From: Thermoleophilia bacterium
Lineage (GTDB): Bacteria; Actinomycetota; Thermoleophilia; Gaiellales; Gaiellaceae
Assembly (NCBI GenBank): GCA_014534295.1
Contig: JACVRU010000003.1
Coordinates: 1 to 27,201 of the forward strand
Direction of reading: 5' to 3'
Length of the DNA stretch: 27,201 nucleotides
The notes below the pieces were generated by a model. The model did no database searches, was not told where the DNA came from, and was given only the letters and a program-made list of their open reading frames with translations. Made by a program: the position numbers and the translations under genes. This document shows, one piece after another, positions 1 to 6,892 of the stretch; the first letter of the stretch is position 1; every line of letters begins with the position of its first letter.

Positions 1-2
1 CG

Positions 3-377
3 CACGGGATCGGGGCGGAGGAGAGCGACCTGCGCGGGGCGCTGGAGGTGTTCGCCGGGATCGAGCCGGACGGCGTGCTCCCCGCGTCGGCCCTGCTGGC
101 GGAGGAGGCCAGCCGCGCGGCCCGGGCGCTCGAGGTGGTCGTCGTGACCGCCCGGCTGCCCGCCGACCTGGTCGAGCGGCTCGTGGCGCGCTCCGGCCAC
201 GGGCTGCCGGCCTCGGTCGTCTACGTCGACTCGTCGAGCTGGAACGGCGGCACGGCGCGAGAGCCCGGCCTGCTACGGCTCCAGGCGGTCGGCGTCCCGG
301 TGGCCGTCGTCCGTAAGGGGGACGACCTGCGGACGGCGCTCGCCGGCACCAGGCTGCGGGAGGCCGCGGGTGCCTAG
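3..377 (+). CDS. DUF58-family protein, C-terminal part (5' end outside window)
   Basis: The reading frame is open from the first bases of the window to a TAG at 375-377, so only the last ~124 residues are visible. The visible part contains an acidic segment (EEASRAARALEVVVVTARLP) followed by a beta/alpha pattern ending in a VGVPVAVVRKGDDLR-type strand. That pattern resembles the C-terminal vWA-like half of DUF58 proteins. The stronger argument is context: DUF58 genes normally sit immediately upstream of TgpA-type transglutaminases, and here the stop overlaps the next start by 8 bases, implying coupled translation. DUF58 proteins usually occur with a MoxR ATPase, which would lie upstream of the window. 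The family call is inferred mainly from synteny because the diagnostic N-terminal and DUF58 core are not visible. Confidence 0.6.
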   Translation, partial: HGIGAEESDLRGALEVFAGIEPDGVLPASALLAEEASRAARALEVVVVTARLPADLVERLVARSGHGLPASVVYVDSSSWNGGTAREPGLLRLQAVGVPVAVVRKGDDLRTALAGTRLREAAGA

Positions 378-2598
378 GACGCTGCCGCTCTACCCGCTGC
401 CGGCCGTTCTGATCGCGAGCGGCTGGGCGCGGCTCGACGACCGGGCCGACGACGGGCTCCTCCTCGGCCTCCTCCTGCTGGCGCTGCTGCCGGCTCTGGT
501 CCGCCCGCACTGGGGTAGGGCGGTGGCCGCGCTCGGCGTCTCGCTCGTCGCGGTCGACGCGGTCTACGGGCTCGCCCCGGGCCGGGGCTATCTCGCGGCG
601 CTCTGGTCGCGCTTCACCGACGGGGTGCTCGGGTTCTACGACGTCACGCTGCCGTTCTCCGCAGTCGACGAGCCGCTGCTGCACGACGTCACCCTCCTGG
701 CGGTCTTCGCGTTCGCTCTTGCGTTCGGCCTCGCCCTCGCGGCCCGCCGCCCCGTGCTGGCGTCCGCCTTCCTGCTGCTCGGAGCGGTCTGGCCGGCCGC
801 GATGGTGCCCGGTCGGGACCTCGCGCGCGGTGCGGTCCTGCTCGCGGCCGTGCTGCTCCTGCTCGCGTTCGGCGGCCGCCGGGCGACCCGGGCGCCTCGG
901 CCGGCGCTCGTGGCGGGAGCCGTGCTCGTCGCCGCCGCGGTTGCGGCCTCGACGTCGGCTGCGGTCGCCAAGCCGCAGTTCGTCGCCTGGGAGGGCTGGG
1001 ACTTCTACGACCGCCCCGACGACCCGGTCAGCGTCCGCTTCCTCTGGGACGCGACCTACCGCGGCTTCGAGTGGCCGGAGAAGGAGACGAAGGTGCTCGA
1101 GGTGCGCGGCACGGACCGGCACCTGTACTGGCGCGCCACGACGCTCGACACCTTCACGCAGCACCGCTGGATCGAGAACCTCCCGATCCTGGGCCTCGTC
1201 GAGGGGCGGGTCGACCTGAGGAGCTTCCCGGACGGGCTCCTCCCGGACCGCGCGTACGTGGAGGGGGACTGGGTCCGCACCGAGGTCGAGGTCGAGGCGC
1301 TGAGCGACGACCACCTCGTGGCGCCGAGCACCCCGGTCGCCTACGACCCGAGGTCGCTAGGCGTCCTCCGGATCTCCCGCGGCGGCGTCGCCTTCTCTCG
1401 CGGCGCCCTCCCGCGAGGGACGACCTATGCGGTGTGGTCGTATGCGCCGGCGCCCAAGCCGGAGCAGCTCGCGCGGGCCCGCCGGCTCGACTTCGACCGC
1501 GTGCGGCGCTACCTCCAGGTGGCCCCGAACCTCGCCGTGCCGCCGTTCGGCGAGCCGAACCGCGAGTCCGCGGTCGAGAGCGTGTTGGACAGCGTGGAGC
1601 GCCTGCGACCGTACCGGGCGCTCGTCGAGCGGGCGCGCGCCGTGGTCGGCAACCCCACGAACCAGTACGCGGCCGTCGTCGGGCTCGAGGCCTGGTTCCG
1701 GTCGGAGGGCGGCTTCAACTACGACGAGTCGCCGCCTCCGGCCAGCGGCGCGCCGCCGCTCGTCGCCTTCCTCGACAGCCAGCGGGGCTACTGCCAGCAC
1801 TACGCCGGGGCGATGGCGCTGATGCTCCGCTTCCTCGGTATCCCGGCCCGCGTGGCCGTCGGCTTCACGAGCGGCTCGTGGGACGACGAGCGGCGCGTGT
1901 GGTCGGTCACGGACCACGACGCGCACGCCTGGGTGGAGGTCTGGTTCCCCGGCTGGGGCTGGCTTCCCTTCGACCCCACGCCGGCGCGGGGCCAGCTCTC
2001 GAGCCCTTACTCGTACGGCGGGATCGACTTCGACGCCGCGGGCGCGGGCCGCGTGCTGGAATCGAGCTCCTTCGGCGGCGACGATCCCGCGTTGACGGCA
2101 CGGATCCGCGGGCTCAGCGAGCGCAAGGCGGGCGAGGAGGTCGGCTCCGGCGGAGGCGGCGGCTACGGGCCGATCGTCCGCGAGCGCGGCGCGAGCCTCC
2201 TGAAGCTGCTGCTGCTCCTCGCGGCAGGGGCCGCTGTCGGTATTCAGCTCGTCAAGCGGGTCGTGCGCGGCCGTCGCTACCTGACCCAGGACGCGCGCCG
2301 CATCGCCGGCGCGTGTCGCCAGGAGGTGGTCGACTTCCTCGCCGACCAGGGGATCGACGTGCCGCGCAGCTCGACGCCGCGCGAGCTGGCGCGGGAGCTC
2401 GACCGAGCCCTCGGAATCGACGCGCGCGCGTTCGCGCGCGCCCTCTCGGCCGCCCGCTACGCGCCCGAGCGAGACTCGCGCGCCGCGGGCCGCCGCCTGC
2501 GCCGGGAGCTGAGGAGCCTGCGCCGGGCGATCCGTGCCCGCGTGGGCGTCCCGCGCAGGGCGCTCGGCGCCGTCAGCCTCCGGTCGCTCGCCGCGTAG
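370..2598 (+). CDS. TgpA-type membrane transglutaminase-like protein (DUF3488/transglutaminase core/DUF4129)
   Basis: This is a 742-residue protein. Residues 1-200 are a run of hydrophobic helices (DUF3488-like), followed by a large extracytoplasmic region. The transglutaminase core has Cys475 in GYCQHYAGAMALMLR, His519 in DAHAWVEVW and Asp535 in FDPTP, so the Cys-His-Asp triad is complete. A glycine-rich linker leads to a last membrane helix near 615-635 (LLKLLLLLAAGAAVG) and a basic cytoplasmic tail of the DUF4129 type. It starts with GTG inside the end of the DUF58 gene (8-base overlap). By family knowledge such proteins act on envelope protein or peptide substrates and belong to a MoxR-DUF58-TgpA cluster. 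The actual substrate is not known here. Confidence 0.9.
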   Translation: MPRTLPLYPLPAVLIASGWARLDDRADDGLLLGLLLLALLPALVRPHWGRAVAALGVSLVAVDAVYGLAPGRGYLAALWSRFTDGVLGFYDVTLPFSAVDEPLLHDVTLLAVFAFALAFGLALAARRPVLASAFLLLGAVWPAAMVPGRDLARGAVLLAAVLLLLAFGGRRATRAPRPALVAGAVLVAAAVAASTSAAVAKPQFVAWEGWDFYDRPDDPVSVRFLWDATYRGFEWPEKETKVLEVRGTDRHLYWRATTLDTFTQHRWIENLPILGLVEGRVDLRSFPDGLLPDRAYVEGDWVRTEVEVEALSDDHLVAPSTPVAYDPRSLGVLRISRGGVAFSRGALPRGTTYAVWSYAPAPKPEQLARARRLDFDRVRRYLQVAPNLAVPPFGEPNRESAVESVLDSVERLRPYRALVERARAVVGNPTNQYAAVVGLEAWFRSEGGFNYDESPPPASGAPPLVAFLDSQRGYCQHYAGAMALMLRFLGIPARVAVGFTSGSWDDERRVWSVTDHDAHAWVEVWFPGWGWLPFDPTPARGQLSSPYSYGGIDFDAAGAGRVLESSSFGGDDPALTARIRGLSERKAGEEVGSGGGGGYGPIVRERGASLLKLLLLLAAGAAVGIQLVKRVVRGRRYLTQDARRIAGACRQEVVDFLADQGIDVPRSSTPRELARELDRALGIDARAFARALSAARYAPERDSRAAGRRLRRELRSLRRAIRARVGVPRRALGAVSLRSLAA

Positions 2599-2600
2599 CC

Positions 2601-3302
2601 GTGGAGGCGGTCGTGATGGCGGCCGGCGAGGGGCGGCGGCTCCGCCCGCTCACCGAGCGGTACGCGAAGCCGGTCCTCCCGATCGACGGCCGGCCGGTGC
2701 TCGCCGTGCTCCTCCGCGAGCTCGCGGCCGCCGGAGTCCGGCGCGTCTGGCTCGTCACGGGCCATCTCGCCGAGCAGGTCGAGGCGCTCGCCGGGAACGG
2801 CAGCGCCTTCGGACTCGAGCTCGAGGTGGTCGCCCAACCCGAGCCGCTCGGCTCCGCGGACGCCGTGCTCCGCGCCCTGCGCGCGGGCGCGCGGCCGCCT
2901 CTCGCCGTCGCGGGGGCCGACACCGTCTTCGGCGCGGGCGACGTCGCTCGCTTCCTCGCCGAGGCCGACGGCGCGGCGGGGGCGGTGGCCGTGCGGCGCG
3001 ACCCGCCGCCCGACCCGCCGCACAGACACGCGATCAGGGTGGTGGGCGGTCGCGTCACACGGCTGCTCGACGACGACGCCGAGAATCCTCTCGCCGGCGC
3101 TCCGCTCTGGCTCGTCGGCGAGGCCGTCGCGGCCCGTCTCGACCCGCTACCGGGCACGGCGCCACACGAGCTGTACATGGCGCTCGAGCTGGCGCTCGAG
3201 GCAGGGGAGAGGATTGCGGGCGTGGAGATCGGGACGACGCGTGACCTGACCCGCCCGGAGGACGTTGTCCGCGAGAACTTCCCGTACCTTGCCGGGTTGT
3301 GA
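2601..3302 (+). CDS. Nucleotidyltransferase family protein (sugar-1-phosphate NTP-transferase fold)
   Basis: This is a 233-residue protein starting at a GTG two bases after the transglutaminase stop. Residues 1-20 carry the nucleotide-binding signature MAAGEGRRLRPLT followed by AKPVLPIDGRPVL, the hallmark of glucose-1-phosphate thymidylyl/uridylyl/mannose-1-phosphate guanylyltransferases. AGADTVFG near residue 110 fits the metal-binding loop. The usual left-handed beta-helix domain is absent, so this is a catalytic-domain-only version. The sugar and nucleotide cannot be assigned from sequence alone. The 3' end overlaps the TPR gene by 4 bases (GTGA), so the genes are probably co-transcribed. 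An alternative start is the ATG at 2616. Confidence 0.8.
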   Translation: MEAVVMAAGEGRRLRPLTERYAKPVLPIDGRPVLAVLLRELAAAGVRRVWLVTGHLAEQVEALAGNGSAFGLELEVVAQPEPLGSADAVLRALRAGARPPLAVAGADTVFGAGDVARFLAEADGAAGAVAVRRDPPPDPPHRHAIRVVGGRVTRLLDDDAENPLAGAPLWLVGEAVAARLDPLPGTAPHELYMALELALEAGERIAGVEIGTTRDLTRPEDVVRENFPYLAGL

Positions 3303-3676
3303 GCGAGCGAGGCGAGACGACCTACCAGCTCTTCCAACAGGGGCGCGAGCACCTGAGGCGCGGGATGCCCGCGCAGGCGACCGTCGCGCTCGAGAAGGCG
3401 AAGCGACGCGAGCCGGAGAAGGCGTCGATCCGCGAGGCGCTCGGCATCGCCTACTTCCGCATCCGCCGCTGGGAGGAGGCGGAGGCCGAGTTCCGCGCGG
3501 TGCTCGAGCTCTCGCCGGTCAACGACTACGCGCACTACGCGCTCGGCCGCGCGCTCGAGAAGCAGGGGAGGGTGCGGGAGGCGAACGGCCACTACAAGCT
3601 CGCCCGCTCGCTGAAGCCCGGGGACGAGCACTACGCCTCGCGCGTGCTCGACCTGGACCCGAGCGGCGAGGGCTAG
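3299..3676 (+). CDS. Small TPR-repeat protein
   Basis: This is a 125-residue soluble protein made almost entirely of tetratricopeptide repeats. Helix pairs with TPR spacing are visible: ALEKAKRREPEKASIREALG, then AYFRIRRWEEAEAEFRAVLELSP, then AHYALGRALEKQGRVREANGHYKLARSLKP. TPRs mediate protein-protein contact, and no catalytic motif is seen. It starts with GTG overlapping the previous stop (GTGA). A TACCTT box ends 8 bases before the GTG, so a leaderless start from its own promoter is also possible. The partner is unknown. Confidence 0.85.
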   Translation: MSERGETTYQLFQQGREHLRRGMPAQATVALEKAKRREPEKASIREALGIAYFRIRRWEEAEAEFRAVLELSPVNDYAHYALGRALEKQGRVREANGHYKLARSLKPGDEHYASRVLDLDPSGEG

Positions 3677-3679
3677 AGT
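3674..3679 (+). promoter_or_regulatory. Candidate -10 box (TAGAGT) for the HIT gene
   Basis: TAGAGT fits the actinobacterial -10 pattern TANNNT, and its first three bases are the stop codon of the TPR gene. It lies exactly 6 bases before an ATC codon (3686) that is in frame with the HIT protein. This geometry matches other candidate leaderless starts in the window. No good -35 is visible. Confidence 0.35.
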
Positions 3680-3736
3680 CGCCGCATCGGCGAGCGCGAG
3701 AACCCGATCGCCGCGGCGCTGCGCGGCGAGAACCCG

Positions 3737-4180
3737 ATGGTAATGACCCGGATGCGCACGGGCTTCGCGGTCATCGGCGACACCCAGCACCTTCCCGGGT
3801 ACTCGCTGCTGCTGAGCGACCGTCTCGACGTGGATCACCTGAGCGACCTCCCCTGGCCGGCGCGGCGCGACTTCCTGCTCGACCTGTCGCTCGTCGGCGA
3901 GGCCGTGTTCGCCGTAACGCGGAAGCGAGGGGCTCGCAGGATCAACTACGAGGTGCTCGGCAACTCTTGGCCTCATCTCCACGGGCACGTCCACTCCCGC
4001 TACGAGTGGGAGCCGCGCGACAAGCTCGGCGGCCCGGTGTGGCGGTATCCGAGGGAGCAGAGGGACGCGCCCGAGCACGCCTACGACGAAGCCAGGCACG
4101 GCGAGCTCCGCGCGGCGATCACGGCCGAGCTCAAGCGTCTCGTGCGAGCGGCCTACGCCACGCCCGACGTGCCGACATGA
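3737..4180 (+). CDS. HIT-family protein (histidine-triad nucleotide-binding fold)
   Basis: This is 147 residues from the first ATG. The histidine-rich motif H80-L-H82-G-H84-V-H86 is the histidine triad, preceded by NYEVLGNSWP and followed by SRYEWEP, as in HIT-like hydrolases of actinobacteria. These proteins hydrolyse or bind nucleotide phosphates; the substrate here is unknown. The reading frame continues upstream of the ATG back to the TPR stop, encoding a peptide (ENPIAAALRGENP) that I recall as part of this subfamily. The true start is therefore probably upstream, perhaps the ATC at 3686, and the protein ~17 residues longer. A second ATG lies at 3743. The stop overlaps the dtd start (ATGA). 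Confidence 0.75.
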   Translation: MVMTRMRTGFAVIGDTQHLPGYSLLLSDRLDVDHLSDLPWPARRDFLLDLSLVGEAVFAVTRKRGARRINYEVLGNSWPHLHGHVHSRYEWEPRDKLGGPVWRYPREQRDAPEHAYDEARHGELRAAITAELKRLVRAAYATPDVPT

Positions 4181-4608
4181 GGGCGGTCTGCCAGCGTGTC
4201 ACTTCCGCGCGTGTGACGCCGGGCGGCGCGATCGGCGTCGGCCTCTGCGTCCTGCTCGGCGTCGCCCGCGGGGACGGGGAGGGGCAGGCCGCCCGGCTGG
4301 CGGGGAAGGTGGCGCGCCTGCGCGTGTTCGAGGATGATCGGGGCCGCTTCGACCGGAGCCTGCTCGACGTCGGCGGGACCGCGCTCGTGGTCTCCCAGTT
4401 CACGCTGATCGCGGATAGCAGACGCCAGAAGGGAACTCGCCCGGACTTCTCGGGCGCCGCCCCCAAGGAACAGGCCGAGCCGCTGTACGAGCACTTCTGC
4501 CAGGCGCTCCGCGACCTGGGCGTCCCCGTGGCGACAGGCATCTTCGGCGCTCGGATGCGCCTCGACCTCGTCAACGACGGGCCGGTCACCATCGTGCTCG
4601 ACGCGTAG
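4177..4608 (+). CDS. dtd: D-aminoacyl-tRNA deacylase
   Basis: This is a 143-residue protein, close to the usual ~145. It begins MRAVCQRVTSARVT and carries both active-site signatures of the DTD family: S73-Q-F-T-L77, and N133-D-G-P-V-T138 near the C-terminus. DTD removes D-amino acids (and glycine mischarged on tRNA-Ala) from tRNAs in the cytoplasm. The loop after SARVT is a few residues shorter than usual. The ATG overlaps the HIT stop, so translation is coupled. A broken second copy of the 3' part of this gene lies at 6679-6868. Confidence 0.93.
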   Translation: MRAVCQRVTSARVTPGGAIGVGLCVLLGVARGDGEGQAARLAGKVARLRVFEDDRGRFDRSLLDVGGTALVVSQFTLIADSRRQKGTRPDFSGAAPKEQAEPLYEHFCQALRDLGVPVATGIFGARMRLDLVNDGPVTIVLDA

Positions 4609-4630
4609 CCCTCAGCGGCAGGAGGCGCCT

Positions 4631-4664
4631 AACGCCGGCCGTGCGCTCAGCGGCGGCCGGCGTT
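4631..4664. terminator. Hairpin between dtd and the convergent PspC gene
   Basis: A perfect 11-base inverted repeat (AACGCCGGCCG at 4631-4641 and its complement at 4654-4664) encloses a 12-base loop. It lies 23 bases past the dtd stop and upstream of the PspC stop on the other strand, so it could end both transcripts. There is no run of T, so it may act as an mRNA 3' stabiliser or a weak terminator. Confidence 0.5.
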
Positions 4665-4730
4665 GAGGGACGGCTTCTCCCCACCTGAGTTCGGGTTGCG
4701 CTCCTGGATGGGCGGCGCATTGCGCATTCC

Positions 4731-4928
4731 TCACTCCTCAGGCATGAGTATCCAGAGAATGATGTACGCGAGAACCTGCGGGCCGGGAATGAAGATTGAG
4801 AGCACGGCGGCGAGCCGAACGAGCCACTTGTTCCAGCCGAAGCGGTGCGCGAAGCCGGCGCATACGCCGCCGAGCACGCGGCCACGCCGAGGCCGTACGA
4901 GCCCCTTCTTCCGGAACCAGTCGCTCAT
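4731..4928 (-). CDS. PspC-domain microprotein
   Basis: This is 65 residues. The basic N-terminus (MSDWFRKKGLVRPRRGR) runs into VLGGVCAGFAHRFGWNKWLVRLAAVL, the classic PspC signature, and ends in one membrane helix (AYIILWILMPEE). PspC-domain proteins are inner-membrane proteins linked to envelope stress or phage-shock-like responses, and short stand-alone versions are common in actinobacteria. A TAGATT box lies 6 bases before the ATG with only AGGGGG between, so the mRNA may be nearly leaderless. Confidence 0.85.
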   Translation of the reverse strand: MSDWFRKKGLVRPRRGRVLGGVCAGFAHRFGWNKWLVRLAAVLSIFIPGPQVLAYIILWILMPEE

Positions 4929-4934
4929 CCCCCT

Positions 4935-4940
4935 AATCTA
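4935..4940 (-). promoter_or_regulatory. Candidate -10 box (TAGATT) for the PspC gene
   Basis: On the minus strand TAGATT stands 6 bases upstream of the PspC ATG. This leaves room for little or no 5' leader. Confidence 0.4.
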
Positions 4941-4942
4941 GT

Positions 4943-5384
4943 TCAAGCGCGGCGTCGAACTCTCACGACCTCGGCGTCCCGATTCTTGCTCTTGACCCAT
5001 GCCAGCCGGGTGGGGTCGGTGTGTCCGCAGGCCGGCGCTGGGGCAGCCACCAGAGGGCGAGCAGCAGCGCCGCCGGCAGGATTGCGGGGATGCCGAAACC
5101 GCCGTGATCGCTCCGGAACTCGCCGGCTGCCGGGCGATGGACCTCGTCGTAGCGGCACTCCCCTCGGCCGTGGCGCTGAGCAGAGTGAGGAGCTGGTGGG
5201 GTCGAGCGCGCAAACGCTGCCAATGAACGTGGCCGTGAATGTCACGGTCACACCCTTCAGATCAAGAGGCAGGCCGAGTGCCCTCGATGGTGATGGTGTT
5301 CTGAGGCTCAGCCGTGGCCGTCGAAGCTATCGCCAACGCCAACGCGCTGGCAAAAATGGCCGCAATACCCAGCTGTCGCGTCAT
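4943..5384 (-). pseudogene. Frameshifted small secreted/membrane protein gene
   Basis: On the minus strand a strong Shine-Dalgarno (GGAGGGG) precedes an ATG at 5384. A clean signal peptide follows (MTRQLGIAAIFASALALAIA, then STATAEPQNT), but the frame stops at 5262-5264 after 40 codons. A second frame directly continues with DLKGVTVTFTATFIGS. A third then gives ECRYDEVHRPAAGEF and a hydrophobic C-terminal segment (PAILPAALLLALWWLPQRR). Read together with two frame changes they make a plausible secreted protein with a C-terminal membrane helix. The family is unknown. The alternatives are that only the 40-residue peptide is real, or that the base calls are wrong. Confidence 0.4.
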
Positions 5385-5711
5385 ACCTTCCCCTCCGTAT
5401 CGACAAGTGCAACGAGGCCGGATTACCACTTTCGCGGGATGCGGCCGAGTCGGTCAGGCGGAATGCTAAGTACGGGCCGGGCCGCAGGAAGCCGACCGTG
5501 GGGAGAGGAGTTCTACGGCCGGAGCGCCCGGCCCGCTCGCCTAGATTACGCCCCCGCGCCGACAATGGAAGTGCAGTAGAGGGAGCCGGGCGACGGTGCT
5601 CTCCTCTCCCCGCACGAGCGAATCACCCGGCTCAGACCACGATGTAGCCAACGTCGCGGCATGGCACTCGCCTACGGCGCGACTCCGAACGAAATGCTTA
5701 CGACGCACCAT
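5385..5711. other. Non-coding or unassigned stretch with a 10-base inverted repeat
   Basis: I see no convincing gene here. The only structure is a perfect inverted repeat, CGGGCCGGGC at 5473-5482 and its complement at 5526-5535, with a 43-base centre. Long frames on both strands here have composition unlike the neighbouring genes and no recognisable motif. Confidence 0.4.
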
Positions 5712-5846
5712 TCACCAGAAGCGTCGTCCCGAGGACGCGACAGGCTCCGCTCGGCCGCAGCGGCGACATCGCCTGACGCCGAAACCGAGCAGGACCTCGG
5801 GCTCCCCGAACTGATGGCCGAGCACGAGGCATAGGAATCGCCGCAT
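5712..5846 (-). CDS. 44-residue Cys/His microprotein (possible zinc knuckle)
   Basis: A short frame on the minus strand encodes a basic 44-residue peptide beginning MRRFLCLVLGHQFGEPE and containing VRRCRRCGRAEPV. Cys6, His11, Cys27 and Cys30 form a possible C-x4-H...C-x2-C metal site. This looks like the short DUF1660-like or prophage-type zinc peptides. It lies in a decayed, recombinase-bearing stretch, which fits a mobile origin. The Shine-Dalgarno is weak. A 60-residue frame opening 34 bases upstream (ATG at 5880) overlaps it and lacks these features. The function is unknown. Confidence 0.45.
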   Translation of the reverse strand: MRRFLCLVLGHQFGEPEVLLGFGVRRCRRCGRAEPVASSGRRFW

Positions 5847-6014
5847 AACTCGGATTGTCAGGCCAAAGCCGCTTGTTCATCTGTCCCCCGTTCGTACTTG
5901 ATCATCGCGCTTGACTTGGGCGCTACCTGTCGAGCGGCCGCGCCTGGAGAGCGACTGACTGCACTCGGAAGCGCTCCGTCATCTCGGACTCTGCAGAGCG
6001 CGCGCGGCGAGTCT

Positions 6015-6640
6015 CTATCTCGCAGTGGTGCCAGCGAACCGCTTCACGAACCGGCCATGCTCGATCCGGCCGGTGTAGGTCGCGCAGGCGGGCATCTGCC
6101 ACGCCGTCGAGTGCGACCACCCGTACCGGGCGGGCGATGCGCGACACGGGCTCCCGGGTTGCGCGTGCCTCGAACGCCGCCCTGACCTTCGCAGCCTGCG
6201 ACGGGACGATCTCGAGTGGCTTCCCATTGCCGCCCCGGTACCCGTAGGGGGCACGGCCGGTGAACACGCCGCGGTCAATCGCGCTGCGGCGAGCCTGATC
6301 CCAGTTCGCCCTGTGGCGCTTCCCCCTGCTCGCCGGCGATCGCGGCCTTGATCGTGATCAGGATCTCCTGATCGCCCGCCGCGCTGTCGGGCCCTTCCGC
6401 GGCCGCGACGAGGCGGGCGGCGGCATTGTCGAGCGCCTCCCACTTCCGCGGCGGCGAGTCCGTTTTCGCGGGCAGCTTCGCCGCACGCCTCCACGGCCGC
6501 GCTGAGCCCACGCTCGCGCCACGACGGTCGGCCCGGAGACACCCTGCTCGGCGACCCCCTCGGCAAGCCGTACGCCGCTCGAGGCGGCGCGCTGCTCGGT
6601 GACGGCGCTTCTGCTCCTCGCTGAATCGTGCGTTCCTTGC
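6015..6640 (-). pseudogene. Decayed serine site-specific recombinase
   Basis: On the minus strand, pieces of a serine recombinase follow in the right order but in different frames. RLAEGVAEQGVSG comes first (~6530-6600), then LSAAVEACGEAARENG. LDNAAARLVAAAEG with ILITIKAAIAGEQ (~6330-6440) is the end of the resolvase domain. NWDQARRSAIDRGVFTGRAPYGYR is split across ~6250-6310 and runs into LEIVPSQAAKVRAAFE, the recombinase-domain hallmark. YGWSHSTAW with TYTGRIEHGRFVK (~6025-6125) closes it. At least four frame changes are needed. The N-terminal catalytic-serine segment is not intact (only a possible RFSEEQ is left) and the large C-terminal region is missing. The gene cannot be functional. 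Confidence 0.8.
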
Positions 6641-6678
6641 GGCGGGACTGGCGCAGGCAGGGGATCAGCGGCTTCCAC

Positions 6679-6868
6679 GACACCGCGAAGGGGCAACCGG
6701 CCGAGCTTCGCTGAGGCCGCGCCGCCGAAGCGGGCGAGCCGCTCTACGGGCGCTTCTGCACCGAGCTGCGGGCTCTCCGCGTCCCGGTCGAGACCGGAGT
6801 CTTTCGGCGAGCGGATGGCGCTCGAGCGCGTCAACGACGGACACGTCACCATCGTCCTCGACACCTGA
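6679..6868 (+). pseudogene. Broken second copy of the 3' part of dtd
   Basis: The plus strand encodes a dtd C-terminus in shifting frames. GNRPSFAEAAPP is followed, one frame over, by GEPLYGRFCTELRALRVPVETGV, and then FGERMALERVNDGHVTIVLDT to a TGA at 6866-6868. It aligns piece by piece with the intact dtd (RPDFSGAAPKEQAEPLYEHF...VNDGPVTIVLDA). Two compensating frameshifts are present, the conserved NDGPVT has become NDGHVT, and the 5' two thirds are absent. The broken 5' edge abuts the recombinase ruin. It differs too much from 4177-4608 to be a recent tandem duplication. Confidence 0.75.
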
Positions 6869-6892
6869 GTCCCCCCATCCAAGGAGGTTGTC

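Noticed and set aside
5308..5565. 85-codon minus-strand frame upstream of the broken signal-peptide gene
   Set aside because: It has no ribosome-binding site, no recognisable motif and overlaps the signal-peptide ORF.
5698..5880. 60-codon frame MNKRLWPDNPSY... overlapping the Cys/His microprotein
   Set aside because: It has arginine/proline shadow composition, while the overlapping 44-codon frame has a coherent Cys/His pattern.
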